A stretch of 64,000 nucleotides of DNA from the NCBI RefSeq assembly GCF_902713425.1, contig NC_081247.1:883001-947000 (forward strand), given 5' to 3'. Under the pieces are notes generated by a model. It saw only the letters and a list, made by a program, of their open reading frames with translations. It had not been told where the DNA came from and did no database searches. The first letter of the stretch is position 1; each line of letters begins with the position of its first letter. This DNA is from Acipenser ruthenus. Its lineage: Eukaryota > Chordata > Actinopteri > Acipenseriformes > Acipenseridae. The position numbers were made by a program, and so were the translations under genes. This document shows positions 10,986 through 21,557 of this stretch, in pieces.

Positions 10986-13140
10986 AGGGGTAGTGGTGCT
11001 CTGAGTGGTGTGTGTGCTGTGCAGGGGTAGTGGTGCTCTGGGGGTGTGTGTGCTGTGCATGGGGTAGTGGTGCTCTGGGGGTGTGTGCTGTGCAGGAGTA
11101 GTGGTGCTCTGGGTGTGTGTGCTGTGCAGGGGTAGTGGTGCTCTGGGGGTGTGTGCTGTGCAGGGGTAGTGGTGCTCTGGGGGTGTGTGTGCTGTGCAGG
11201 GGTAGTGGTGCTCTGGGGGTGTGTGTGCTGTGCAGGGGTAGTGGTGCTCTGGGGGTGTGTGTGCTGTGCAGGGGTAGTGGTGCTCTGGGGGTGTGTGTGC
11301 TGTGCATGGGGTAGTGGTGCTCTGGGGGTGTGTGCTGTGCAGGGGTAGTGGTGCTCTGGGGGTGTGTGCTGTGCAGGGGTAGTGGTGCTCTGGGGGTGTG
11401 TGTGCTGTGCAGGGGTAGTGGTGCTCTGGGGGTGTGTGTGCTGTGCAGGGGTAGTGGTGCTCTGGGGGTGTGTGTGCTGTGCATGGGGTAGTGGTGCTCT
11501 GGGGGTGTGTGCTGTGCAGGGGTAGTGGTGCTCTGGGGGTGTGTGCTGTGCAGGGGTAGTGGTGCTCTGGGGGTGTGTGTGCTGTGCAGGGGTAGTGGTG
11601 CTCTGGGGGTGCGTGTGCTGTGCAGGGGTAGTGGTGCTCTGGGGGTGTGTGTGCTGTGCATGGGGTAGTGGTGCTCTGGGGGTGTGTGCTGTGCAGGGGT
11701 AGTGGTGCTCTGGGGGTGTGTGCTGTGCAGGGGTAGTGGTGCTCTGGGGGTGTGCTGTGCAGGGGTAGTGGTGCTCTGGGGGTGTGTGCTGTGCAGGGGT
11801 AGTGGTGCTCTGGGGGTGTGTGTGCTGTGCAGGGGTAGTGGTGCTCTGGGGGTGTGTGTGCTGTGCATGGGGTAGTGGTGCTCTGGGGGTGTGTGCTGTG
11901 CAGGAGTAGTGGTGCTCTGGGGGTGTATGCTGTGCAGGGGTAGTGGTGCTCTGGGGGTGTGTGCTGTGCAGGGGTAGTGGTGCTCTGGGGGTGTGTGTGC
12001 TGTGCAGGGGTAGTGGTGCTCTGGGGGTGTGTGTGCTGTGCAGGGGTAGTGGTGCTCTGGGGGTGTGTGTGCTGTGCATGGGGTAGTGGTGCTCTGGGGG
12101 TGTGTGCTGTGCAGGAGTAGTGGTGCTCTGGGGGTGTGTGCTGTGCAGGGGTAGTGGTGCTCTGGGGGTGTGTGCTGTGCAGGGGTAGTGGTGCTCTGGG
12201 GGTGTGTGTGCTGTGCAGGGGTAGTGGTGCTCTGGGGGTGTGTGTGCTGTGCAGGGGTAGTGGTGCTCTGGGGGTGTGTGTGCTGTGCATGGGGTAGTGG
12301 TGCTCTGGGGGTGTGTGCTGTGCAGGAGTAGTGGTGCTCTGGGGGTGTGTGCTGTGCAGGGGTAGTGGTGCTCTGGGGGTGTGTGCTGTGCAGGGGTAGT
12401 GGTGCTCTGGGGGTGTGTGTGCTGTGCAGGGGTAGTGGTGCTCTGGGGGTGTGTGTGCTGTGCAGGGGTAGTGGTGCTCTGGGGGTGTGTGTGCTGTGCA
12501 TGGGGTAGTGGTGCTCTGGGGGTGTGTGCTGTGCAGGGGTAGTGGTGCTCTGGGGGTGTGTGCTGTGCAGGGGTAGTGGTGCTCTGGGTGTGTGCTGTGC
12601 AGGGGTAGTGGTGCTCTGGGGGTGTGTGCTGTGCAGGGGTAGTGGTGCTCTGGGGGTGTGTGCTGTGCAGGAGTAGTGGTGCTCTGGGGGTGTGTGCTGT
12701 GCAGGGGTAGTGGTGCTCTGGGGGTGTGTGTGCTGTGCAGGGGTAGTGGTGCTCTGGGGGTGTGTGCTGTGCAGGGGTAGTGGTGCTCTGGGGGTGTGTG
12801 CTGTGCAGGGGTAGTGGTGCTCTGGGGGTGTGTGCTGTGCAGGGGTAGTGGTGCTCTGGGTGTGTGTGTGCTGTGCAGGGGTAGTGGTGCTCTGGGTGTG
12901 TGTGTGCTGTGCAGGGGTAGTGGTGCTCTGGGTGTGTGTGTGCTGTGCAGGGGTAGTGGTGCTCTGGGTGTGTGTGCTGTGCAGGGGTAGTGGTGCTCTG
13001 GGTGTGTGTGCTGTGCAGGGGTAGTGGTGCTCTGGGTGTGTGTGTGCTGTGCAGGGGTAGTGGTGCTCTGGGTGTGTGTGTGCTGTGCATGGGGTAGTGG
13101 TGCTCCGGGTGTGTGTGCTGTGCAGGGGTAGTGGTGCTCC
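10980..13140. repeat. 2.2-kb minisatellite, 34-36-bp unit, about 62 copies
   Basis: The unit contains gtgctgtgcaggggtagtgg and tgctctgggggtgt. Variant units with 'gtgcatggggtag' recur at 11057, 11304, 11481, 11658, 11865, 12076, 12287, 12498 and 13087. Spacings of 177, 177, 207, 211, 211 and 211 bp show higher-order blocks of five and six units. Long Pro/His/Thr-rich frames on the reverse strand are artefacts of the array. Confidence 0.97.
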
Positions 13141-13792
13141 ACTATTCTATACTCACACAAAAACAAAACACTAATACAGCGCTCCGGCGGTTTAGTACTT
13201 CAGCGTAAGGGGCTGTACTCAGGTAGCTGCGCCCCCTTGGTACTGCCCAACTCCTCCCTGTGACCAGCCCGGTGCTGCTCTCTATCCAATCATTGCGTGT
13301 CCCACAGCTGATCACAATGGATTTGTTTAGCAGTCTCATGCTTTCTCCAAAATGGCTAACTTCCGGTTCCAACCTACCATCGAGTCAAGCTGTCTCTGAG
13401 AAAGTGTACCACCAGCCTTACAGAGTGTCCTTTCTGGTCGGGAGGTAGACTTGCAGCTCACATTCCTTCTTTTGTGGCATGTAGAGTTTATCAATTGACA
13501 GTTTTACTCCTGGTGCCCCTCCAGAAGGTTTTTGGGCTCCTTAACAGAATAATTGTACTGATTTCAAAGTTAGGTAAATTACATTATATACATTATTGAA
13601 ATGAACAAGCACCAATTAACAAAGCAATTAATTAACAATGAGTTAATTAAAACCAAAAAGTTACAAAGTATTCATCCGCCATCATTACTTGGGTGTTTGG
13701 TTGATAGTGCAAAAGCAACTGACGGAAGTATGTTCTTGAGACTGAAGGAGACAAAGAACAGACAGTAAAACTATTTTATTTTCTGTTTTCAG
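13141..13792 (+). other. Probable intron, ends in the ZNF splice acceptor
   Basis: Unique-looking sequence after the minisatellite. It ends in a pyrimidine-rich acceptor (ttttattttctgttttcag, ending at 13792) in front of the zinc-finger exon. No other feature recognised. Confidence 0.5.
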
Positions 13793-13889
13793 GACTGCCT
13801 TATCTTGGTGAAAGCCAAGCAACAAAGATGGAGTCTGTTTACAACAGGAGGAGGTTCTGGAATTGGTACCTATCTTCATTAAACAGGAG

Positions 13890-14795
13890 ATGCCTGAACT
13901 GGAGCCTGTCAACATTAAAGAGACTGAACTGGAACCTGTCCACATTAAAGAAGAGTCTACTGATTTGTTATTAAAACATTCAAAGAACTCATGCCAGTCA
14001 AAGATATCACATCATTGTACTGAATGTGGGAAGAGCTTCAGTAAGTTAGGAGACCTAAAAAGACACCAGCGAATTCACACTGGAGATCGACCATACCCCT
14101 GCATTGAATGTGGGAAGAGTTTCAGAGTGCTGGGACACCTAAAAACACACCTGCTAATTTACACTGGAGAGAAACCATATCACTGTACTGAATGTGAGAA
14201 AAGCTTCAGTTGGTTAGAAAACCTAAAAACACACCAGCAAAGTCACACTGGAGAGAAGCTGTATTGCTGCACTGAATGTGGGGAGAGTTTCATTGAGTCA
14301 GGAACACTAAAGACACACCTACGGATTCACACTGGAGAGAAGCCACATCACTGTACTGACTGTGGGAAGAGCTTCAGTATTTTAGGAAGCCTAAAGAGAC
14401 ACCAGCAAATTCACACTGGAGACAGACCATACCTGTGCGCTAAATGTGGGAAGAGTTTCATTGACTCAGGAAGGCTAAAAATACACCAGCGAATTCACAC
14501 TGGAGATCGACCATACCTCTGCACTGACTGTGGGAAGAGTTTCATTGACTCAGGAAACCTAAAATCACACCAACAAATTCATACTGGAGAGAAGCCGTAT
14601 CACTGTACTGAATGTGGGAAGAGTTCTAATCGGTTACACAATCTTAGCCGGCACCAGAGAACTCACACAGTGAACAAAAACCCGCACACAAAGAAAACCA
14701 CTCTTGCTTCCTCAGCTACTCTCCTCCTTCTGGAACTCTCACCCTACTGGGAGGCTGAGGCCTCCTTTTATGCCAGGTGGCTGGTGACTAATTGA
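13890..14795 (+). CDS. C2H2 zinc-finger protein, last exon (eight fingers)
   Basis: The exon opens at the acceptor ending at 13792. The reading frame encodes an N-terminal acidic module (LELVPIFIKQE, PELEPVNIKE, TELEPVHIKEE) and then eight C2H2 fingers at about residues 43-262, joined by TGEKP/TGDRP linkers as in DNA-binding arrays. Finger 2 has Tyr in place of the last His. The tail after finger 8 looks unrelated to ZNFs. The start is uncertain. An ATG at 13828 aligns with the start codon of the piggyBac fusion (aaagATGnAGTCTG in both) but sits one frame off, as if about 4 bp were lost just after it. The first in-frame ATG is 13890, giving 301 aa. It is either a gene using that later start or a recent pseudogene. 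Likely nuclear, sequence-specific DNA binding; target unknown. Confidence 0.75.
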   Translation: MPELEPVNIKETELEPVHIKEESTDLLLKHSKNSCQSKISHHCTECGKSFSKLGDLKRHQRIHTGDRPYPCIECGKSFRVLGHLKTHLLIYTGEKPYHCTECEKSFSWLENLKTHQQSHTGEKLYCCTECGESFIESGTLKTHLRIHTGEKPHHCTDCGKSFSILGSLKRHQQIHTGDRPYLCAKCGKSFIDSGRLKIHQRIHTGDRPYLCTDCGKSFIDSGNLKSHQQIHTGEKPYHCTECGKSSNRLHNLSRHQRTHTVNKNPHTKKTTLASSATLLLLELSPYWEAEASFYARWLVTN

Positions 14796-14797
14796 TT

Positions 14798-15084
14798 CAT
14801 TGATTCATTGATTGCTCCCACCTGACGCAATCAACCTGGGCAGGGAGGAGAATTTAACTCCATCCCCTCCAGTATTTACAAGGGCAGAGCCCTGCTCTGC
14901 TACAGTCACTAAGATTGTAAATCTGTGTTTCAATACATTCATTGTTTGAACCTTTTATGTAAACTGACATTTTCATTGAGACAAATCTTAAATAAATAAA
15001 ATAAGTTTATTTAATGTGTAATTACCATAATTTTACTTCCATACATTTTGTATGTTCATTTTTAGATACAATATTCAGTATAGT
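14798..15084. other. 3' flank of the ZNF exon, unassigned
   Basis: It contains aataaataaaataag (14991-15005), which could serve as a poly(A) signal for the ZNF gene. The stretch ttgattcattgattcattga (14794-14813) is a small tandem repeat. Confidence 0.4.
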
Positions 15085-15668
15085 GGGTTGCTGTGAGTCA
15101 GAGTAATAGTAATGCTGAAACTTCTAGAAACCAGTGCATGCGTTCTTGTAATCCCTTATACCATACATTTTCGATTGGATTCAAGTCAGGACTTGACCAC
15201 TCAAGAACATTAATTCTCTTCTTGTTCAACCACTCCAGTGTGTCTTTGGCTTTGTGCTTCGGGTCATTGTCCTGCTGAAATGTGAATTTCCTCCCCAGTT
15301 TCAGAGTCTTGGCTGACTCAAACAGGTTTTCCTCAAGGATTCGTCTGTACTTTGCACCATCCATTCTCCCCTCTATCCTGACAAGCTTCCCCATAACATT
15401 TTGTGACCTTTCAAACAAATCATTTGCACCCGAGCTGATTTAGGGCTGCAGTAGCAAAGGGGTTGAATACTTATGCAACTGAGATTAATCTGCTTTTCTC
15501 TGTAAATCTTACTTATTTATATTCTATATGCATTTATTTAACTTTATCAATGTGGAGTAGTTTGTGTAGATTCTACATGTAAAGTCTAATTTGAAAGCGT
15601 CGTGGAGTACGCTCAGGTGTCAACAAAAGGTGAAAACTTTGCAGGGGGGTGAATACTTCTGCAAACTA
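15085..15668 (-). mobile_element. Tc1-like DNA transposon, internally deleted relic
   Basis: Read on the minus strand, the element begins with a Tc1-type end (cagtagtttgcagaagtatt, then cacccccctgcaaag) at 15668. It then holds the C-terminal part of a Tc1 transposase at 15418-15098, with [17 protein letters not shown] (second catalytic Asp) and [12 protein letters not shown] (third catalytic residue, Glu). The DNA-binding domain and first Asp are missing, and I see no matching 3' terminal repeat. It is a non-autonomous remnant. Confidence 0.8.
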
Positions 15669-16623
15669 CTGTGTATACATATATACTGTGTAAGATAATC
15701 ACGGTCCGTGAATGTGTAGCGGAAACTGCAACTTTTAACACAAACCACAACTTTTTATAGTTGCCACAACTTTTAACGTGACTACAATGTTTCTATTACT
15801 GTTATGTAATTTCGTTGTAAAATAATGCTGAAAAATAAGCAAACAGAAAAGGAAACGTCACTCTCACATTGTCTTTTGCTAGTGGGGGATTGGTATGCCT
15901 TGTCATCCTCTCTAGCCAATCAGTGATCTTCTTTCCTGTTGCTATGGTTGCGATATAATGTGTGTGTCAACAGGGGACTGCTGTGATGATGATGTGGATG
16001 CGTGATTGACAGGAGACCGAGACTGGAAGGTTGGGACTGACACGCCCCGCAGGCGCGCAGGTTTATTTACATACAGTACATACACAACCCCACGTCACAC
16101 TGCCAGTAATGGTGGCTCACGTGGGACATACGGCCCGGCGTACAAAAGGCAAAATGAACACTGTACAAAAACTATAAAAACAAAATGGTGCCGTGCAGAT
16201 GGCTCGGGCTGCTCCGCTAACAAATGGAGGTCCCGCTGCTACACGTGTCTGCTATCCCGAAACTAGCTCCTTGTCCCTTGACAGCAGCAGCGCTCTGCGC
16301 CCTACGGCTTTTCAGCAGCCGTAATCTGTATAATCAGGACCCTTTTAATCCTGACGCTCTGCTGGGCCACGCCCACCTGCTGATTAGGAGCGCGCAGCTG
16401 GTTAACACACACACGCACAGCTCGTTCCCACAACCAAACACAGCAGGCAGGCTGCTACACACAGAGCATCAGGTTCCCCATTAAAACCAACCCCATTCTT
16501 ATTTATACAATCCCAACACTCTTACTTACAACAAATAATCATAGATCATAGAAGCCCCCTCCTGGGAATCTGCCCACTGGGAATCTTGTTTGCATTCACA
16601 GAACAAAACGTTTGCGTTCATGA
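15669..16623. other. No gene recognised
   Basis: Intergenic sequence downstream (3') of the minus-strand piggyBac fusion. The part 16000-16560 is GC-richer and repeat-like (caggtttatttacatacagt...), and resembles in style the segment 55670-56270, but I cannot name a family. Confidence 0.35.
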
Positions 16624-18477
16624 TCACCGAGTCACTCTGTGCCAATCATTGAAATGATCGATGCAGCAGAATCCGGGGTTGCCACGGCAGCCGCTGCACA
16701 TTTTCCTCGTATCCTTTCGGGTTTGGTTTTCATAGCAGACCCGGCACCTTTTCTGTGGCCTCCGTTTAGCCTGCGTGGGAGGAATCGAAACGAACGCGTG
16801 TAGGGGAGCGTCCGCTGCAGGCGTCGCGGGACGTTCTCTTGCGGTGGAAAGCTGCTTCAAGCCCGCGTATCCGGCGCAGTGCTTCATAAGCATTTCATCG
16901 CAGCACTGCAAGAGGTACTCCAAGTAGGGCTTCTTCCCCTTCCCCATGCGCAGCTGGTACAACACTCGACCATTCAGCATCATCCGTGCGATGAAGTGGA
17001 TGCCTAGCTTTTTGAACCAGACCAGAGATTTTCTGCAAGGGTCATACGTCTCCAAATGCTGATCGCAGGCACCCACCGCTCCCAGCAGCGCACTGTATTT
17101 TTCGATGTGGAATGGCTTGCTGTAACCCACCCTTGCTCCCCCGGTTAGGACACGGGTCTTTTGAACAAATCCAGCTGCATACTTGGTAGTCAGAATATTT
17201 ACATCTGCCTTATCCCGCCACCTAACCAGCAGCAAGTCACGGTTTCTAACAAAACGCGTCTCTCCTTTGTCGAGTTTTTCTTCTACAGCTTCCTTTGGCA
17301 CCCCCACATCTGATCGAACACTCCCAGTGACGTGTGTCTTCTGGGTAAGCAGGAATGAAGCGAGCCTGTCGGACATGTGCCAACTGCCGACAACAATGTG
17401 ACGCCCTTGATTTAGCACACGATCTGCCAGACACACAACAATCCTCTCGGGTGCGCACAGTTCGCTTGCCCCTGGGTAACGCGAGACAACGTCGTCTTCA
17501 TCCCGGTCGATGCGTATTTGAAAATCCCATGTGTAACCCCTTAGCCTCTGATCACCGGGACACAGGCAGAACAGTTTCATTCCGGATCGAGTCCTTTTCA
17601 TTTTGATATATTTCCGCAGGGCGAGCACCTCATTAATGGCGACATGCTGTCCCGGGTCGATCGATTCCATTGACGTCTTTCTGATCATGGACAGGAACGG
17701 CTCCAGTCTGGTACGCGGCTGGCCCTTTCGTACCTGATCCGGTTCAGAGAAACGCAAAAACTTCATGATGCTCAGAAAGCGGTTTCTGCTCATGACTTCT
17801 TTACAGAAGACAGGGGGGCCTCGCATTAAAATGCTCTGTGACCAGTAGGCGGCCATGCATGGTAGCTGGTTTATGCCCATCAAGAACACAAGAGCAAGAA
17901 AAACGTACATCTCATCAGGTAGCACATCACGCCACTTCAGTCCGAAGGCCTTTCTCTGTTTATCTGGCTTGCTTGTGAAGTACTCAGCTGCGCGTTTGTT
18001 GGTGCAAGTGCAAAGGAAGGAGATCACTTTCTCAGGCAGAAACGCTTGGAAGCATTCCAGTGACGAACTCAAACTTTCCACGGCAGGGTGTATATCTGGA
18101 TGCTCCGGGGCAAAATCAAACGTTGGGGGACTGTAATCTGTGTACGGTTCTGTAACTGGCACCCAGCCCAGTTCAGAGATCTCTTTAATGTGGACAGGCT
18201 CCAGTTCAGAGATCTCTTTAATGTGGACAGGCTCCAGTTCAGAGATCTCTTTAATGTGGACAGGCTCCAGTTCAGAGATCTCTTTAATGTGGACAGGCTC
18301 CAGTTCAGAGATCTCTTTAATGTGGACAGGCTCCAGTTCAGAGATCTCTTTAACGTGGACAGCCTCCACTTCAGGGGCCTCCTCTTTAATTTGGACAGGC
18401 TCCAGTTCAGAGGCCTCCTCTTTAATTTGGACAGGTATCACATCCAGCCCCTCCTCTTTAATTCTATCAGACTGCAT
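16624..18477 (-). CDS. ZNF-type N-terminal module fused to a catalytically dead piggyBac transposase domain (PGBD-like)
   Basis: An intact 617-aa frame. Residues 1-103 are an acidic repeat module (MQSDRIKEE, ELEPVQIKEE, five ELEPVHIKEIS copies) like the start of the neighbouring ZNF protein. Residues ~118-540 match the piggyBac transposase fold (DDE_Tnp_1_7). Residues 577-613 form the C-terminal Cys/His-rich domain (CRVC, RKDTRKMCSGC, FCCIDHFNDWH), complete as in PGBD4-like proteins. All three catalytic Asp seem replaced: IDE to INE (N282), the VDN motif to VGS (G364), GGVD to GAVG (G469). The frame is nevertheless uninterrupted, as in exapted PGBD proteins. Start chosen at ATG 18477-18475 because it aligns with the ZNF gene's ATG and lies 57 nt inside an exon with a good acceptor (ttattcttacag at 18535). 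Likely a nuclear DNA-binding protein; target unknown. It resembles, by convergence, mammalian PGBD1 (SCAN/KRAB plus piggyBac). Confidence 0.85.
   Translation of the reverse strand: MQSDRIKEEGLDVIPVQIKEEASELEPVQIKEEAPEVEAVHVKEISELEPVHIKEISELEPVHIKEISELEPVHIKEISELEPVHIKEISELEPVHIKEISELGWVPVTEPYTDYSPPTFDFAPEHPDIHPAVESLSSSLECFQAFLPEKVISFLCTCTNKRAAEYFTSKPDKQRKAFGLKWRDVLPDEMYVFLALVFLMGINQLPCMAAYWSQSILMRGPPVFCKEVMSRNRFLSIMKFLRFSEPDQVRKGQPRTRLEPFLSMIRKTSMESIDPGQHVAINEVLALRKYIKMKRTRSGMKLFCLCPGDQRLRGYTWDFQIRIDRDEDDVVSRYPGASELCAPERIVVCLADRVLNQGRHIVVGSWHMSDRLASFLLTQKTHVTGSVRSDVGVPKEAVEEKLDKGETRFVRNRDLLLVRWRDKADVNILTTKYAAGFVQKTRVLTGGARVGYSKPFHIEKYSALLGAVGACDQHLETYDPCRKSLVWFKKLGIHFIARMMLNGRVLYQLRMGKGKKPYLEYLLQCCDEMLMKHCAGYAGLKQLSTARERPATPAADAPLHAFVSIPPTQAKRRPQKRCRVCYENQTRKDTRKMCSGCRGNPGFCCIDHFNDWHRVTR
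18168..18366 (-). repeat. In-frame 33-bp coding tandem repeat
   Basis: Five essentially identical 33-bp units, each encoding 11 residues (SELEPVHIKEI), flanked by older variants of 33-36 bp (EVEAVHVKEI, SELEPVQIKEEA). The unit length keeps frame. Near identity implies recent expansion and probable length polymorphism. Confidence 0.9.
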
Positions 18478-18612
18478 CTTTGATCCTTGCCTTGCATGAA
18501 GTTTCTTTGTGGTGCCTCCAAAGCAGTGCCGGACCTGTAAGAATAAAGTGTGAATAATTATTCTCTCTGTCATTTTCTCCCTCAAGTTCAGAAGTTCTGG
18601 ACAATCCAACAT

Positions 18613-21175
18613 GACACCGAATTTGAGAAGTGATACTTAAATTTATGATTATGGAGTTTGATACATGTGGACGAGGTGATAGAACACCATGTGATTTAAC
18701 CAAGGGGCAGTTGAAAAGAAAAAAGGGTGGCGATTTGGCAGGATGTAAATCAATGAACCCATAGGGAGTGGACAGTGTGCGGTTTATTTAAAATCTTCTG
18801 ATTGGTTAGCAGGTAATGTTATGAGTGTGGGAGCAGGCCATTCCCCTTAACTAAAACTTATTAATGAACGAAAACTACTGAAAAATGATCAAGTTTTGCA
18901 ATTCTTTTGCAGACTGTGCAAGGCTTTCTGGTTTTTCTTCTGGACTGTTTCTGAAACTGCATTATTACGCACGGAAGAAATCGATGTGCCTGAAAGGCAG
19001 GGCTCCAGACAAACTTTTTGCCATGGTTTCAATGCGGCCATACTGGTCATGAATACACATATACATATAGAAAATTGTGTGCATGACTTATTTATTTACA
19101 TTTTATTATGAAAAACAGTCAAATATGATAAGTCCAAGGTATTCCTTACGAAGCTTTAATCAGAGGTTTTGTTGCTCGCACACAACTATCAGACTCCTTT
19201 ATCCAAGGCGACTGTGTCAAAGAAATCAAGCTGCAACTTGTAAATTTACTCAAACATGTACACATGTGTAAAGTTTCCATTAGCATGTTAAATGCCTATA
19301 TTTGACTATTTTTTTTGCAGTGTAATGTCTATCTGTCTCTTTTTTTAATGAGGAAATTGATCATAAGTACAGATAAAAAAATACGCTGGGTCCTGACTCC
19401 TGTATTTGTGCTAAACAAGCATGACTGTACAGTATAGGGCTTCTGATTTTCTGTTTTAGCCGATAAAAACCGCTAAAACACCCGATACAAAGAAAAAAAA
19501 AAAAACGGTGGATATCTAATAAACACTGGAAAACACTGGAAAAAACTGTGGAAATGATTCATCAATTCACGTTGACTTTAACCCCTTTTCACATTTAAAA
19601 AAATAAAACCTACTACAAAAATAATAATAAATACATTTCCCAGTGCTGCTGGGCAATGTCCCGCCTTCCTGTCTTGTATCTATCATTGATTCGTTCTGAA
19701 TACTTTAAACCCGCCCCAACTACTGAGTGACAGCACATTCCTGCATTTCTATTGGACACTGCGCTTGCGAGATTTAAAACGAGATTACAATCAGGATGGA
19801 GGCTTGTTAGCGGGATTTCAAGCTGTATTACAGTTAAGACACAGAGGATTTAAAACAGAATTGTGGAGAAATGTACAAAAATGACTCCACACAAAAACCC
19901 CAGAAGAATGTGCCGTGACCAGAGGGATTTCACTGTGGAAGACAGCAAAGGAAAGAAGGGACAACTTAAGTGTGCAAGTACTGTCGAGTTACGATACATA
20001 TTTTAACAGAAAAAAAACAAAAACGCTCAAGCATTTTGAAAAGTAACCGATAACACTAATTTCATACAGTATATCAAAAACGAAAGCCCCGAAAAAAAAA
20101 CGATTTACATAAAACTCGAAAATAGATACAAATAAGCAGGGGGCAGCCAGTCTCTTCATTCCTTTAATTTGAGGGGACTCGACACTGGTGGTTCTTCGGG
20201 GCGAGCAGGGATATTGAGTAGTAGGGACACAGTGGGTAGAATGTGAGTTAAGTGTTATTTTACGTAATAGGACCTGGGGGCACAATGAAAAATAAAATAA
20301 ACAGTGCTCTCCTCAGGGTGTTTTTAGAAGTGATTATCTATGATACTCGGAATACCACCCCTCCCTGTTTTGTACTTGTTCTGGTCCAATGAGAGCGGTG
20401 TTGAAACAGCCCGTGTGTGTTGAGTGTCAAAAACCAGCTTTGCTAGTTTATTTCATGGCGTTGCACTTGGCTGAGTATTTTATAGCCAGTCCGTGTGCCC
20501 TGATAGGGAGTATTTTACCATGCATACATATCTTAAATAAATAAATAAATTACTACGTGCACACATATAAATGTTAGAGACGAATTAATAGTTATGTATA
20601 AATATCGGCCTATTTGTAACATTGTAAAAAATGATTATTACCTCATAATATCGTAAAATACATACATTACTGTTACAAATATTTCAAATGTTCTGATTCA
20701 GAGCCACCCCGCCTTGCTCCGTGTCTGGCTCCGTGTAAAAGGCTGAAGCGATTCTGATAATGAAAGAATGATTCAGAGCTCCCTTCAGTTCCTGTTTGGT
20801 AACAACAACAACGTTTGATCCTTACTACCGTACTAAATCTGGGGATCAGCTAGTCTCCAACTTTGTTCCGCTTGTGTTTAAAAAGCAATCGGTACTAACT
20901 TAGTAAGCAGCAGGGGATGATGATCCCGAGATGGTACCGTACTAGCTAGTATACGCAGCTCCGTACTAACTCTGCAAGTTCGTTGCAATTGACCCGCAGA
21001 GACTGCAACTGAGGGGGGCATGTGAATACAAACTGCCACGCCGCTTCAGAAATACAACACATATCAAAACAGTGCGCTCCTACCCCACAACAACACGACC
21101 TTTTCCGAGCAAAACCACAAGACACGTTTCTGTAGTTTTAAAACACATTGTACAACTCAATGCACACTCGCTTAC
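18613..21175 (-). other. Probable first intron of the piggyBac fusion gene
   Basis: No second gene is supported. A truncated SINE tail (cctttatccaaggcgact, minus orientation) lies at 19197-19214. The stretch 19440-20110 looks like an old element: a short frame from 19880 includes 'TVEDSKGKKGQLKC' followed by a possible CxxC, reminiscent of a BED-finger N-terminus of a hAT transposase. I would not call it with confidence. Confidence 0.35.
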
Positions 21176-21300
21176 CTCCTGTCTCCTCTCCCTCAGTGTC
21201 TGAACGGGTCTGCCTTCCACAGGACTGGGGAGGCGCTGCGGGACGAGGAATATACCAATCGCAGAATACAGTGTGCTGCGTTCACGATACGCAGACTTTG
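21176..21300 (-). promoter_or_regulatory. Candidate promoter and noncoding first exon of the piggyBac fusion gene
   Basis: On the minus strand gcgattggtatattcctcgt (21263-21244) precedes a GC-richer exon ending in gaggagacaggag|gtaagcg (donor after 21176). It aligns by eye with the plus-strand block 9259-9353 in front of the ZNF gene, through the ATTGG box, TATTCCTCGT, CCGCAGC, GAAGGCAG, GTTCAGA and CACTGAGG to the donor. I infer splicing to the acceptor at 18535. A GACGTCA (CRE-like) element lies upstream at 21372-21378. Confidence 0.5.
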
Positions 21301-21557
21301 CTAAGTCTGCGCAGATTTTGCAGAAAACCTGTTCTTCCAAATTCATCGCCTGTGTGAACTCACCCGGAAAAGACGTCACCAGGTCACGCATCCACGGGTT
21401 TAAAAGTCTGCAGAGCCGCGCAGCTTCTCAAGAGGTCCTGCGCTGGAGCAGCCGGGGCTCAAAACAAGAGAGGAGAGCTGGCTGATAAAGAAGTGTGTAG
21501 ACAAGCAGATCCAATCCTCACTCCATGTGCGACTGCCACCGAGTCAGGGGGTGTGAA

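Noticed and set aside
10832-13166. Reverse-strand Pro/His/Thr-rich frames of 500-750 codons
   Set aside because: Minisatellite artefact. Only the last ~50 codons resemble a retroelement fragment.
16624-18477. Active piggyBac transposon
   Set aside because: The three catalytic Asp are absent, and I found no TTAA-flanked terminal repeats at the borders.
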